From: Microbacterium hydrocarbonoxydans
Lineage (GTDB): Bacteria; Actinomycetota; Actinomycetes; Actinomycetales; Microbacteriaceae
Direction of reading: 5' to 3'
DNA length: 64,000 bases
Assembly: GCF_000956475.1 (NCBI RefSeq)
Contig: NZ_JYJB01000006.1
Coordinates: 124,001 to 188,000, forward strand
Both the position numbers and the translations under genes were made by a program. Below are positions 36,880 to 46,151 of this stretch, one piece after another. Each line of letters opens with the position of its first letter. Within the stretch, counting starts at the first letter, position 1. The notes beneath the pieces were generated by a model. It ran no database searches and was not told the origin of the DNA. It saw only the letters and a program-made list of their open reading frames with translations.

Positions 36880-37599
36880 GTGAGCAGCGAAGCCCCCGCC
36901 TTCACCCCCGAGGTCGAAGCCGCCATCCAGACCGTCCGCGAGGACGTCGCCCGACTGCACGGCGAGCTGGTCCGCTACAACCTCGTCGTCTGGACCGGCG
37001 GCAACGTCTCTGGCCGCGTGCCCGGCGCCGACCTGTTCGTGATCAAGCCCTCGGGCGTCTCCTACGACGACCTGACCGCAGACAACATGATCCTGTGCGA
37101 CCTCGACGGCAACGTCATCCCCGGCACTCCCGGCAGCGACCGCAGCCCGTCCAGCGACACCGCCGCGCACGCCTACGTGTACCGCAACATGCCCGAGGTC
37201 GGCGGCGTCGTGCACACCCACTCCGACTATGCCGTCGCCTGGGCTGCGCGCGGCGAGGAGATCCCCTGCGTGATCACCGCCATGGCGGACGAGTTCGGCG
37301 GACCCATCCCGGTCGGCCCCTTCGCCATCATCGGCGACGACTCGATCGGCCGCGGGATCGTCGAGACCCTGCGTGGGCACCGCAGCCGTGCGGTGCTCAT
37401 GCAGAACCACGGACCGTTCACGATCGGCGTGGACGCGAAGGACGCCGTGAAGGCCGCCGTCATGGTCGAGGACGTCGCGCGCACCGTGCACCTCGCCCGC
37501 GAGGCGGGGCCGCTCATCCCCATCCCGCAGGAGGCGATCGACAGCCTCTTCAACCGGTACCAGAACGTGTACGGTCAGAGCGCGGACACACGCCGATGA
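36880..37599 (+). CDS. araD: L-ribulose-5-phosphate 4-epimerase
   Basis: The start is GTG at 36880 after GAGGTAG; the ATG-like start at 36802 would place the promoter inside the gene. The 239-residue protein belongs to the class II aldolase/epimerase family: TGGNVSGR binds the phosphate, HTHSDYAVAWA and MQNHG carry the zinc histidines. It converts L-ribulose-5-phosphate to D-xylulose-5-phosphate, the last step of arabinose catabolism. The stop overlaps the araB start (ATGA). The order araD-araB-araA-epimerase makes one operon under the promoter at 36802. Confidence 0.92.
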   Translation: MSSEAPAFTPEVEAAIQTVREDVARLHGELVRYNLVVWTGGNVSGRVPGADLFVIKPSGVSYDDLTADNMILCDLDGNVIPGTPGSDRSPSSDTAAHAYVYRNMPEVGGVVHTHSDYAVAWAARGEEIPCVITAMADEFGGPIPVGPFAIIGDDSIGRGIVETLRGHRSRAVLMQNHGPFTIGVDAKDAVKAAVMVEDVARTVHLAREAGPLIPIPQEAIDSLFNRYQNVYGQSADTRR

Positions 37600-39176
37600 G
37601 CACCGCGCGCGACGACATCCTCGCCGGCCGCACGAGCCTCGGCATCGAGTTCGGCTCCACCCGCATCAAGGCGTGCCTGATCGGCTCCGACGCCACCGAG
37701 GTGGTCGCCACCGGCGCGTTCTCCTGGGAGAACCGGCTCGAAGAGGGGCTGTGGACCTACGGCCTCGACGAGGTCTGGTCGGGTCTGCAGTCGGCGTTCG
37801 CCGACCTCGTCGCCGACGCGCACGACCGCTACGGCGTGCGGCCCGCGACCTTCGGCGCGATCGGCATCTCGGCCATGATGCACGGCTACCTCGCCTTCGA
37901 TGCGGCGGGCGACCTGCTCGTGCCGTTCCGCACCTGGCGCAACACGAACACCGGGGTGGCGGCATCCGAGCTCACCGAGCTGCTGGGTGTGAACATCCCG
38001 CTGCGCTGGTCGATCGCGCACCTGCACCAGGCTGTCGTCGACGCCGAGGCGCACGTGCCGCAGCTCGATTTCGTGACCACGCTCGCCGGCTACGTGCACT
38101 GGAAGCTCACGGGCGAGCGGGTGCTCGGCGTCGGTGACGCCTCGGGCATGTTCCCGATCGACTCGACGACCGGCGGTTACGACGAGCGGATGCTGCAGGC
38201 ATACGACGCGCTCGCCGCCGACCGGCTTCCGGCGCCCCTTACCGCGCTGCTCCCCGCGGTGCTGCCCGCGGGTGCCGCGGCAGGCGCGCTGACCGACGAG
38301 GGCGCCCTGCTGCTCGACCCGACGGGGACGACGCCCGCCGGCATCCCGCTGTGCCCGCCCGAAGGCGACGCCAGCACCGGCATGGTCGCCACGAACTCGG
38401 TCGCCCCGCGCACGGGCAACGTGAGTGCGGGAACCAGCATCTTCGCGATGGTCGTGCTCGAGCGCCCGCTCGGCGAGGTGCACCACGAACTCGACCTCGT
38501 CACCACGCCGGCCGGCGACGCGGTCGCCATGGTGCACTGCAACAACGGCGCGTCAGAGCTCGCGGCCTGGGCGGGGCTGTTCACCCGGTTCGCCTCCGCT
38601 GCGGGGAACCCGGTGAGCGACGACGCCGCCTTCGACGCTCTCTTCCGCGAGGCGCTCGCCGGAGAAGCGGATGCCGGTGGCCTGATCGCCTACAACCACC
38701 TCGCAGGCGAGCCCATCGCAGGGCTCGACGAGGGCCGCCCGCTGTTCGTGCGCACGCCCGACAGCGCCTTCACGCTCGCGAACTTCATGCGCGCACAGCT
38801 GTACGGCGTATTCGGAACGCTCGCGCTGGGCATGCAGGTGCTCACCGCCGAGGGTGTGGGCCTGGACCGCATGTTCGCGCACGGCGGCATGTTCCGCACC
38901 GCGGGCGTCGCGCAGCGCTTCCTCGCCGGTGCCCTCGGGGCTCCCGTCGCCGTCGGCGAGCTCGCCTCCGAGGGCGGGGCGTGGGGCATCGCCGTGCTCG
39001 CCTCCTACCTCGGCCACGCCGAGCCCCTGGCCACCTACCTCGACGAGACCGTGTTCGCCGCGGCATCCGTCTCCGTCGCCGACCCCGACCCCGCAGACGT
39101 CGCCGGGTTCACCGCCTACCTCGACCGCTACCGCGCAGGCCTCGCCATCGAAGCCGCCGCCACCACTGCACTCTAA
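37596..39176 (+). CDS. araB: L-ribulokinase (FGGY family)
   Basis: The start overlaps the araD stop. The 526-residue protein has the FGGY kinase fold: the N-terminal phosphate loop LGIEFGSTRIKACLIG (about 14-29), the mid-protein segment GDASGMFP and the C-terminal nucleotide domain with AHGGMFRT. In this operon it phosphorylates L-ribulose at C5. By sequence alone, FGGY kinases for xylulose and ribulose are hard to separate; placement between araD and araA decides. It ends 9 bp before araA. Confidence 0.88.
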   Translation: MSTARDDILAGRTSLGIEFGSTRIKACLIGSDATEVVATGAFSWENRLEEGLWTYGLDEVWSGLQSAFADLVADAHDRYGVRPATFGAIGISAMMHGYLAFDAAGDLLVPFRTWRNTNTGVAASELTELLGVNIPLRWSIAHLHQAVVDAEAHVPQLDFVTTLAGYVHWKLTGERVLGVGDASGMFPIDSTTGGYDERMLQAYDALAADRLPAPLTALLPAVLPAGAAAGALTDEGALLLDPTGTTPAGIPLCPPEGDASTGMVATNSVAPRTGNVSAGTSIFAMVVLERPLGEVHHELDLVTTPAGDAVAMVHCNNGASELAAWAGLFTRFASAAGNPVSDDAAFDALFREALAGEADAGGLIAYNHLAGEPIAGLDEGRPLFVRTPDSAFTLANFMRAQLYGVFGTLALGMQVLTAEGVGLDRMFAHGGMFRTAGVAQRFLAGALGAPVAVGELASEGGAWGIAVLASYLGHAEPLATYLDETVFAAASVSVADPDPADVAGFTAYLDRYRAGLAIEAAATTAL

Positions 39177-39185
39177 GGACGCACC

Positions 39186-40703
39186 ATGCCGAAGCTCACC
39201 ACCTCCCTCGACCAGTACGAGGTCTGGTTCCTCACCGGCAGCCAGCACCTGTACGGCCCCGAGACGCTCGCGCAGGTCGCCGAGCAGTCGCAGGAGATCG
39301 CCCGTCTGCTCGACGAGGCAGGCGACGTGCCGGTCAAGATCGTCTGGAAGCCGGTGCTCACCGATTCCGCCGCGATCAAGCGCACCGCCCTCGAGGCGAA
39401 CGCCGACGACAAGGTGATCGGCCTGGTCGCGTGGATGCACACCTTCAGCCCGGCCAAGATGTGGATCGCCGGCCTCGACGCGCTGCAGAAGCCGCTCGCG
39501 CACCTGCACACGCAGGCCAACGTCGAGCTGCCCTGGGCCGACATCGACTTCGACTTCATGAACCTGAACCAGGCCGCGCACGGCGACCGCGAGTTCGGCT
39601 ACATCCAGACCCGCCTGGGTGTGCCCCGCAAGACGATCGTCGGCCACGCATCCGACCCGCGCGTGCAGCGCGAGCTCGGCGTCTGGCAGCGCGCCGCCGC
39701 CGGTCTCGCCGCGAGCCGCGACCTCAAGCTCGCCCGCTTCGGCGACAACATGCGCTTCGTCGCCGTCACCGAGGGCGACAAGACCGAGGCAGAGCTGCGC
39801 TTCGGCGTGCAGGTCAACACCTGGGGCGTGAACGAGCTGGCGGAGGCCGTCGCCGCCGCGTCCGAGGACGCGATCGACGCTCTCGTGGCCGAATACGAGG
39901 AGCTGTACGAGGTCGTTCCCGAGCTCCGCAAGGGCGGCGAGCGGCACCAGTCGCTCCGAGACGGCGCCGCGATCGAGATCGGGCTGCGCTCGTTCCTCGA
40001 GGAGGGCGGCTTCGGCGCCTTCACCACCTCGTTCGAAGACCTCGGTGAGCTCAAGCAGCTGCCGGGTCTCGCCGTGCAGCGCCTGATGGCGGAGGGCTAC
40101 GGCTTCGGCGCCGAAGGCGACTGGAAGACCGCGATCCTCGTGCGCATCGCGAACGTGATGGGCGCGGGCCTGCCCGGTGGTGCGAGCCTCATGGAGGACT
40201 ACACCTACGACATGACCCCCGGCGACGAGCTCATCCTCGGCGCGCACATGCTCGAGGTCTCGCCGTCCCTCACGACCGCGAAGCCCACGCTCGAGATCCA
40301 CCCGCTCGGCATCGGCGGCAAGGACGACCCGGTGCGCCTGGTCTTCACCGCCGACTCCGGCCCTGCTGTCGTCGTCGCGCTCAGCGACATGCGCGACCGC
40401 TTCCGCCTCACCGCGAACGTCGTCGAGAACGTCGAGCCGCGCGCCTCGCTGCCCAAGCTCCCGGTCGGCCGTGCGGTCTGGAAGCCGGCTCCCGACTTCA
40501 ACACCTCGGCAGCGGCCTGGCTGACGGCGGGCGCGGCGCACCACACGGTCATGTCGACGGCAGTCGGCATCGAGGCCTTCCGCGACTTCGCCGAGATGGC
40601 GGAGGTCGAGCTGCTCGTGATCGACGAGGAGACGACGCTCATCGAGTTCCAGAAGCAGGTCCGCTGGAACCAGGCGTACTACCGCCTCGCCCAGGGTCTG
40701 TGA
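39186..40703 (+). CDS. araA: L-arabinose isomerase
   Basis: A 505-residue protein, the usual length of bacterial AraA. The N-terminal [13 protein letters not shown] and the motif GAEGDWKTA are highly typical, as is [15 protein letters not shown]. It converts L-arabinose to L-ribulose with a divalent metal ion in the cytoplasm. The stop overlaps the next start, so the aldose epimerase is coupled to it. Confidence 0.97.
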   Translation: MPKLTTSLDQYEVWFLTGSQHLYGPETLAQVAEQSQEIARLLDEAGDVPVKIVWKPVLTDSAAIKRTALEANADDKVIGLVAWMHTFSPAKMWIAGLDALQKPLAHLHTQANVELPWADIDFDFMNLNQAAHGDREFGYIQTRLGVPRKTIVGHASDPRVQRELGVWQRAAAGLAASRDLKLARFGDNMRFVAVTEGDKTEAELRFGVQVNTWGVNELAEAVAAASEDAIDALVAEYEELYEVVPELRKGGERHQSLRDGAAIEIGLRSFLEEGGFGAFTTSFEDLGELKQLPGLAVQRLMAEGYGFGAEGDWKTAILVRIANVMGAGLPGGASLMEDYTYDMTPGDELILGAHMLEVSPSLTTAKPTLEIHPLGIGGKDDPVRLVFTADSGPAVVVALSDMRDRFRLTANVVENVEPRASLPKLPVGRAVWKPAPDFNTSAAAWLTAGAAHHTVMSTAVGIEAFRDFAEMAEVELLVIDEETTLIEFQKQVRWNQAYYRLAQGL

Positions 40704-41692
40704 TGACGTCGGTCGTCGCGCGAGACGAAACGCCCCGTTCCGGGCGCCAGCTGCGGATCGCCTTCGGCGGCTACGAGGCCGTCATCGCCAGCGTCGGCGC
40801 CTCGCTGCGCTCGCTGACCTTCGAGGGCCGCGACCTGGTCGTGCCCTTCGACGCCGACGAGGTGCGCCCGGGCTATCGCGGGACCACGCTCGCGCCGTGG
40901 CCCAACCGCATCGTCGACGGGCGCTACGAGTTCGGCGGCGTCGAGCACCAGCTCGCCCTCACCGAGCCGGAGCGCGGCCAGGCGCTGCACGGCCTGCTCT
41001 CGTGGGCCGAGTACGCCGACCGCGTGATCGAAGATGACCGCGTCGTGCTGGTCGCCGTGATCGAGCCGCAGACGGGCTACCCGTTCCGGGTCGAGGTCGA
41101 GACCGAGTACCGGCTCGACGAGAACGGCCTGCAGCAGACGGTCACGGCTCGCAACCTCGGAGCGGATGCCGCCCCCTGGGGCACGGGTCCGCACCCGTAT
41201 CTCGTGGCGGGTGCCTCCCGGTCGTTGAGCGAGGGTGCGCCGGCGACCGAGACGAAACGCCAGGCGCCCGCGGTCGACGCGTGGACTCTCCTGCTCCCGG
41301 CATCCGAGGTCCTCACCGTCACCCCCGACCGGCTGAGCCCCGTCGCCGTGGAGCCGGTCTCCGAGCATCCGGAGTGGGACTTCCGTGAGTCGCGCGTGAT
41401 CGGCGACGTGTTCATCGACCACGCCTTCACCGGACTGACGCGCACCGACGGCATCGCCGAGGTGCGCCTGGTGACGGATGCCGGAACCGGCGTCGCGATG
41501 ACCTGGGACGAGCGCTGCCCGTGGGTGCAGATCCACACGGCCGACAACCCGGGCCTCGACGGCATCCATCGCATCGGCCTCGCGGTCGAGCCGATGACGT
41601 GCCCGCCCGACGCCTTCAACTCCGGAACCGACCTCGTCGTGCTCGAGCCCGGTGCCGAGCACGCGGCATCCTGGCGCATCGCCGCCCTCTGA
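40703..41692 (+). CDS. Aldose 1-epimerase (mutarotase) family protein with repeat-derived insert
   Basis: TGATG overlaps the araA stop; GTG at 40700 is an alternative start. The 329-residue protein is a galactose-mutarotase-like beta-sandwich: TTLAPWPNRIVDGRY, QALHGLL, GPHPYLV and a distal glutamate in GLAVEPMTCPP. It would interconvert sugar anomers, here probably arabinose, so that the isomerase gets the right form. Between PHPYLVAGA and WTLLLPA lie about 20 extra residues (SRSLSEGAPATETKRQAPA), where family members have a short loop. The insert is encoded by a copy of the dispersed repeat found at 52553-54919. Confidence 0.88.
   Translation: MTSVVARDETPRSGRQLRIAFGGYEAVIASVGASLRSLTFEGRDLVVPFDADEVRPGYRGTTLAPWPNRIVDGRYEFGGVEHQLALTEPERGQALHGLLSWAEYADRVIEDDRVVLVAVIEPQTGYPFRVEVETEYRLDENGLQQTVTARNLGADAAPWGTGPHPYLVAGASRSLSEGAPATETKRQAPAVDAWTLLLPASEVLTVTPDRLSPVAVEPVSEHPEWDFRESRVIGDVFIDHAFTGLTRTDGIAEVRLVTDAGTGVAMTWDERCPWVQIHTADNPGLDGIHRIGLAVEPMTCPPDAFNSGTDLVVLEPGAEHAASWRIAAL
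41220..41259 (+). repeat. Dispersed repeat copy inside the aldose-epimerase gene
   Basis: The 40 bp begin with GGTCGTTGAGCGAG and end with CGAGACGAAACG, like the intergenic copies at 52553-52845; the middle resembles the variant at 52553-52586. It stays in frame and adds a surface loop to the protein. Confidence 0.75.
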
Positions 41693-41698
41693 ATCGGC

Positions 41699-41739
41699 CG
41701 ACGAACCCCGGACAGCCACGGGCGGCCCGGGGTTCGTCG
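41699..41739 (+). terminator. Terminator of the ara operon
   Basis: CGACGAACCCCGG (41699-41711) pairs perfectly with CCGGGGTTCGTCG (41727-41739), 7 bp after the stop codon of the epimerase gene. Confidence 0.8.
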
Positions 41740-41753
41740 CATCCCGGAGGGGA

Positions 41754-41791
41754 TTGACTTCTCTGTGTGGACATCCTAATGTCCTGACAAA
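41754..41791 (+). promoter_or_regulatory. Phytase promoter with inositol-type operator
   Basis: TTGACT (41754-41759), 17 bp, TAATGT (41777-41782) form a strong promoter. AATGTCCTGACAAA (41778-41791) covers the -10 box and matches the palindrome at 44112 and 57955 at 12 of 14 positions when read on the other strand. Its core TGTCCTGACA fits KGWCHTRACA, the IolR motif I recall for Corynebacterium glutamicum. Confidence 0.75.
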
Positions 41792-41808
41792 CGAGAGAAG
41801 GAGTTCCC

Positions 41809-43245
41809 ATGTCTCATCATCGATTACGCACCCGAACCCGCACCGGCGCAGGCGCACTGGTCGCACTGGCCGTCGTCGGAGCAGCGCTGCTCCCGACGAC
41901 CGCCTCCGCGTCCGAGGCTGCTCGTCATCACCACCACGGCGATCAGCTCGCCGACGTCCGCACGATCGGCAATCTGTACGGCACGAAAGCGGTGTACGAG
42001 CCGTTCCAGGACGAGGACGACTATCACAACCCGCCCTCCGGCTTCGAGCCGGTGCTCCTCGAGCATGTGAGCCGACACGGCTCCCGGCTGCTGTCGAGCA
42101 AGAAGTACGACGACCTGCTGTGGCAGTTGTGGCAGATCGCGCACACGTCCGCAGGGCTCACGCCCCTCGGTGAGCAGCTCGGAGCCGACCTGCAGGAGAT
42201 CATCGCCGTGCACGAGCAACTCGGCTACGGATCGCTGAGCACGCGCGGAGCTGCGGAGCAGCAGGGCATCGCCGAGCGCGCCGTCGAGCGGATGGAATCG
42301 CTGTTCGACGACGCCGAGGATGACGATCGGCCGATCCGAATCGTCTCTTCCGGTGTCGACCGCGCGGTCGAGAGCGCCGACAACTTCGTGATCGGACTGG
42401 AGGAGGCCGATGACGACCTCGCGGAGCTGATCCAGCCCCAGGTCGCGGATCTCGATCTGCTGTACTTCCACGACACCGATCCCGCCTACCTCGCCTACGA
42501 GGAATCGGCGCAGCTCGCGGCGGTCCATGACGAGCTCGAGCAGCTGCCCGTCATCGCCTCGACCGCGCGCGACGTGGTGAGCAGGCTCTTCACCGCCGAT
42601 TTCATCGCCCGCATCGACGCGGGCGAGTTCGACCTGGTCGACAGCGGCAAGGGCAAGACGCACCTGCGCACCGTGGTCGACGTGGCCTCGTACCTCTCCG
42701 AGCTCTACGTGATCGCACCCGGGATGGATCAGGATGCGGCGATCGACATGACGCCCTATCTCACGGACGAGGATGCCGCGACTTTCGCGTACCTCTCCGA
42801 CGCCGCCGACTTCTACGACAAGGGCCCGGCCTTCGCCGGCTCCGACGTGACCTATCGCATGGCGCACGTGCTCGTGGACGCCTTCCTCGACCATGTCGAG
42901 GCGGTCGCCGCTGGTCAGGAGACCGCGGCTGCGGACTTCCGATTCGCGCACGCAGAGGAGATGATCCCGCTCGCGGCACTGCTCGAACTGCCGGGGAGCA
43001 CCGTGCAGCAGCCTGCCGGGGAGCTATTCGACTATGCAGGCAACCCGTGGCGCGGAGCACAGGTCGCGCCGATGGCGGCGAACCTGCAGTGGGATGTGTT
43101 CCAGAACTCGCACGGCAGGACCATCGTGCGCATGCTCTACAACGAGCAGGAGACCGCGTTCCCCGAGGGGTGCACGCCGATCAGCTCCGGCAGCTACTTC
43201 TACTCCGCGTCGGAACTGACGCGCTGCCTGGCCGACAAGAGGTAG
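41809..43245 (+). CDS. Secreted histidine phosphatase, MINPP-type phytase
   Basis: GAGAAGGAG precedes the ATG. The 478-residue protein has a Sec signal peptide (about 1-35, ending ASA). It belongs to the histidine phosphatase clan 2: RHGSR at 89-93 carries the nucleophile His90, and H381-A382-E383 is the proton-donor triplet. HAE, in place of the HD of AppA-type phytases, is characteristic of multiple inositol polyphosphate phosphatases, which remove phosphates from phytate outside the cell. Placement next to the myo-inositol operon, with the same operator in its promoter, strongly supports an inositol phosphate substrate. Cysteines near the C-terminus (EGCTP, LTRCLA) may form a disulfide. 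Depth of dephosphorylation is unknown. Confidence 0.82.
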   Translation: MSHHRLRTRTRTGAGALVALAVVGAALLPTTASASEAARHHHHGDQLADVRTIGNLYGTKAVYEPFQDEDDYHNPPSGFEPVLLEHVSRHGSRLLSSKKYDDLLWQLWQIAHTSAGLTPLGEQLGADLQEIIAVHEQLGYGSLSTRGAAEQQGIAERAVERMESLFDDAEDDDRPIRIVSSGVDRAVESADNFVIGLEEADDDLAELIQPQVADLDLLYFHDTDPAYLAYEESAQLAAVHDELEQLPVIASTARDVVSRLFTADFIARIDAGEFDLVDSGKGKTHLRTVVDVASYLSELYVIAPGMDQDAAIDMTPYLTDEDAATFAYLSDAADFYDKGPAFAGSDVTYRMAHVLVDAFLDHVEAVAAGQETAAADFRFAHAEEMIPLAALLELPGSTVQQPAGELFDYAGNPWRGAQVAPMAANLQWDVFQNSHGRTIVRMLYNEQETAFPEGCTPISSGSYFYSASELTRCLADKR

Positions 43246-43260
43246 CCCGGCGGCGACACG

Positions 43261-43289
43261 AGGAGGCGTCCGTTCGACGGGCGCCTCCT
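43261..43289. terminator. Bidirectional terminator between phytase and GntR genes
   Basis: AGGAGGCGTCCG (43261-43272) pairs with CGGGCGCCTCCT (43278-43289) with one G-T pair and a TTCGA loop. It lies in the 63-bp gap between convergent genes and can serve both. Confidence 0.75.
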
Positions 43290-43308
43290 TCGTCGTCTCG
43301 CGGGACGG

Positions 43309-44070
43309 TCACTTCGCGACGAGCGTCGTCTCGAAGCTGTACATGTCGGGGCGGTAGCAGTGCACGCCGTACTCGATCGCCCGTCCGGCCGCGTCGTAGG
43401 CTGTGCGCTGCATCGTGAGGAGGGGGCTGCCGCGGTCGACGTCGAGGAGCTGCGCCTCGTCGCCGTGCTCGACCCGGGCGCCGATGCGCTGCTTGGCGAC
43501 TCGGATCGTGACGCCGCGGCTGCGCAGGATCTGGTACAGCCCCTGCGCCTCGAGCTGCTCGCGGGTGATGTCGGTGAGCTCCTCGGGGAGGAAGTTCTCC
43601 ATCAGAGCGACGGGGATGCCGTCGGTGCTGCGCAGCCGCCGCAGGTACAGCAGTGGCGAGCCCACCAGCACTCCCAGATGCTCGGCGACGTCGTCGGCTG
43701 CCGGGCGCACGTCGTGCACCAGCACCTGGGTCGTCGGAGTGTGCTGCGCGTTCTTCAGATCTTCGAACAGGCTCGTCAGCTCGACCTGGCGGGTCACCTG
43801 GCCCTGCACGACCTGCGTGCCGATGCCGCGACGGCGGACGAGGAGCCCTTTGTCGACCACCTCCTGAATAGCCCGCCGAATGGTGGGGCGCGACAGCCCG
43901 AGGCGCCGGCCGATCTCGATCTCGTTCTCGAGGCGGGCGCCGGGCGGGATCCGACCGGACTGGATCGCCGCCTCGAGGCGGCGTGAGACCTGGAAGTAGA
44001 GAGGCACGGGACCCGCCCGATCGAGATCGTGGAACAGCTCGTCCGGCCAGACGGTCTCGTCGTTCGGCAT
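43309..44070 (-). CDS. iolR: GntR-family (UTRA) regulator of inositol genes, IolR-like
   Basis: I start at the ATG at 44070 because AAGGAG lies 7 bp before it; GTG 44109 and ATG 44088 are alternatives. The 253-residue protein has a winged HTH (about 20-90; LGLSRPTIRRAIQEVVDKGL) and a UTRA effector domain (about 105-245; SPLLTMQRTAYD), the HutC subfamily. It is divergent from the iol operon. ATTGTCAGGACAAT sits 42 bp upstream of its start, a variant precedes iolC, and others precede the phytase and the importer at 58070. It is therefore the likely repressor of all four units, released by inositol or a catabolite. The ligand is not shown. Confidence 0.82.
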   Translation of the reverse strand: MPNDETVWPDELFHDLDRAGPVPLYFQVSRRLEAAIQSGRIPPGARLENEIEIGRRLGLSRPTIRRAIQEVVDKGLLVRRRGIGTQVVQGQVTRQVELTSLFEDLKNAQHTPTTQVLVHDVRPAADDVAEHLGVLVGSPLLYLRRLRSTDGIPVALMENFLPEELTDITREQLEAQGLYQILRSRGVTIRVAKQRIGARVEHGDEAQLLDVDRGSPLLTMQRTAYDAAGRAIEYGVHCYRPDMYSFETTLVAK

Positions 44071-44111
44071 GCGGTGCTCCTTGTCCATCGGGCGGCTGAC
44101 GGCCGGCACCG

Positions 44112-44224
44112 ATTGTCAGGACAATGTTACCCCTCCGGCGGCGCAATCCGGTGAGCATGCTCTCCCTGGCTGATCCGGGGCGACAATTCTGCATTCCACA
44201 ACCATGTGATATTGTTAGGACAAA
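44112..44224. promoter_or_regulatory. Divergent iolR-iolC control region with two operators
   Basis: ATTGTCAGGACAAT (44112-44125), a perfect inverted repeat, faces the regulator gene. ATTGTTAGGACAAA (44211-44224) faces iolC and overlaps a TATTGT -10 box (44210-44215), with a weak TTCTGC -35 17 bp upstream (44187-44192). Both contain the core TGTCCTRACA on the minus strand. Confidence 0.75.
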
Positions 44225-44248
44225 GCCGTACTGCAATGGAGCGTGACG

Positions 44249-45193
44249 ATGAGCGACACCCCTGAGATCCTCGCGATCGGGCGACTCGGAGTGGATCTGT
44301 ATCCCCTCGAGGACGCCCTCGGGCTCGACCAGGTGAAGACCTTCGGGAAGTATCTCGGCGGCACTGCGGCGAACGTCGCCGTCGCCGCAGCGCGATACGG
44401 GCACGAGGTCGAACTCGTGTCCCGCGTCGGAGACGATCCGTTCGGTCGCTACCTGCTCGCAGAACTGGAGCGGCTCGGCGTCGGCAACCGGCTCGTCGCG
44501 ACCGACCCGGGGCTGAAGACGCCGCTCACGTTCTGCGAGATCTTCCCGCCGGATGACTTCCCGCTGTACTTCTACCGCGAGCCCAAGGCACCGGACATGA
44601 ACGTCGACGCCGCCCAGCTCGACCTCGACGCCGTGCGCGGCGCCGGCATCCTCTGGATCACCACGACCGGTCTCAGCGAGCAGCCCAGCCGTGCCGCACA
44701 CCAGGCCGCGCTCGCCGCCCGCGCCGGAGCAAGGCACACGATCCTCGACCTCGACTACCGGCCGATGTTCTGGGACGAGGCGTCCGATGCCACGGCTCAG
44801 ATCGAGCCTGTGCTCGCGCAGGTCACCGTCGCGGTCGGCAATCGCGAGGAATGCCTCGTCGCCGTGGGGGAGAGCGACCCGCACCGCGCTGCCGACGCGC
44901 TCCTCGACCGCGGCGTCGAGCTCGCGATCGTCAAGCAGGGGCCGAAGGGCGTGCTCGCCAAGACCCGCGAGGAGACGGTCGAGGTGCCGGTGCACCACGT
45001 CGACGTCGTGAACGGGCTCGGAGCGGGAGACGCCTTCGGAGGAGCCCTCTGCCACGGCCTGCTCGAGGGATGGAGCCTGGAGCGCACCCTCGCCTTCGCC
45101 AACGTCGCAGGCGCCATCGTCGCCTCTCGTCGAGAGTGCTCGACGGCGATGCCTGACGCCACCGAAGTCAACGCACTGCTGCAGGGAGCTTGA
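44249..45193 (+). CDS. iolC: 5-dehydro-2-deoxygluconokinase
   Basis: The ATG at 44249 is 7 bp after GGAG; GTG 44243 is too near. The 314-residue protein is a PfkB/ribokinase-family enzyme: the N-terminal GRLGVDLYP and GGTAANVAVAAARYG, and the C-terminal anion-hole motif NGLGAGDAFGGA with the catalytic Asp. It phosphorylates 5-dehydro-2-deoxy-D-gluconate in inositol catabolism. It is first in the operon; the next gene starts 1 bp after its stop. Confidence 0.92.
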   Translation: MSDTPEILAIGRLGVDLYPLEDALGLDQVKTFGKYLGGTAANVAVAAARYGHEVELVSRVGDDPFGRYLLAELERLGVGNRLVATDPGLKTPLTFCEIFPPDDFPLYFYREPKAPDMNVDAAQLDLDAVRGAGILWITTTGLSEQPSRAAHQAALAARAGARHTILDLDYRPMFWDEASDATAQIEPVLAQVTVAVGNREECLVAVGESDPHRAADALLDRGVELAIVKQGPKGVLAKTREETVEVPVHHVDVVNGLGAGDAFGGALCHGLLEGWSLERTLAFANVAGAIVASRRECSTAMPDATEVNALLQGA

Positions 45194-45194
45194 G

Positions 45195-46151
45195 ATGTCC
45201 GTGATCACCCCGGAGGAGTTCGCGCGGCTGCGCGACGTCAGGGCGTTCCAGCCCGAGCTGATCTCGACGGCGCTCGCCGCGCGCCGACGGAGACCTGTGC
45301 TGCGCGGCGACGGCAGGCTGTTCATCATCGCCGCCGACCACCCTGCGCGCGGATCGCTCGCTGCGGGGGGAGACCCGATGGCGATGGCGGATCGATACAC
45401 GCTGCTCGAACGGCTCGCGGTCGCGCTGAGCCATCCCGGCGTCGACGGCGTGCTCGGCACGCCCGACATCATCGACGACCTCGCCATGCTGGGCGCCCTG
45501 GACGACAAGGTGGTCGTCGGGTCCATGAACCGGGGTGGCCTGCAGGGCTCCGCGTTCGAGATGGACGACCGCTACACGGCGTACGACGTGCCGACCATGC
45601 TCGACCGCGGCATCGACTTCGGGAAGGCGCTGATCCGCATCGATCTCGACGACCCGGCCACCGCGAGCACGCTCTCCTCGACATCCGAGATGGTCACCGC
45701 CGCAGCCGCGGCCCGCGTGCCGATCATGCTCGAGCCCTTCCTCAGCCGCCGCCACGGGGGGAAGGTCGTCAACGATCTGACTCCGGATGCCGTGATCCAG
45801 TCGATCTCGATCGCCTCCGCCCTCGGCGGCGACAGCGCGTTCACGTGGATGAAGCTCCCGGTCGTCGACGAGATGGAAAGGGTCATGGCGTCCACGACGA
45901 TGCCCGCGCTGCTGCTCGGCGGCGACTCCGGAGAAGACCCCGACGAGCGATTCGCCTCGTGGGAGAACGCGCTGGGGCTGCCGGGCGTGCGCGGCCTCAC
46001 CGTGGGGCGGACACTGCTCTTCCCGCCCGACGGCGACGTCCTCAGCGCCGTGGACATCGCGGCGCGCCTGGTCCATCCGTCGATCGGAGAAGCCACCACA
46101 GCCGCCGCAGCCCAAGAGCTCGGCGAACACGCACTGAAGGAGAGAGCATGA
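45195..46151 (+). CDS. Cgl0158-family (beta/alpha)8-barrel protein, likely aldolase of the inositol pathway
   Basis: A 318-residue protein of the DeoC/FbaB-like aldolase fold. FIIAADHPARGSL and MNRGGLQGSAFEMDDR are typical blocks, and the Lys in WMKLPVVDEM (about 218-227) is in the place of a Schiff-base lysine. In actinobacterial iol clusters a member of this family follows iolC, where Bacillus has the class II aldolase IolJ. I infer that it cleaves 6-phospho-5-dehydro-2-deoxygluconate to malonate semialdehyde and dihydroxyacetone phosphate. That reaction is not proven for the family as far as I know. Confidence 0.75.
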   Translation: MSVITPEEFARLRDVRAFQPELISTALAARRRRPVLRGDGRLFIIAADHPARGSLAAGGDPMAMADRYTLLERLAVALSHPGVDGVLGTPDIIDDLAMLGALDDKVVVGSMNRGGLQGSAFEMDDRYTAYDVPTMLDRGIDFGKALIRIDLDDPATASTLSSTSEMVTAAAAARVPIMLEPFLSRRHGGKVVNDLTPDAVIQSISIASALGGDSAFTWMKLPVVDEMERVMASTTMPALLLGGDSGEDPDERFASWENALGLPGVRGLTVGRTLLFPPDGDVLSAVDIAARLVHPSIGEATTAAAAQELGEHALKERA

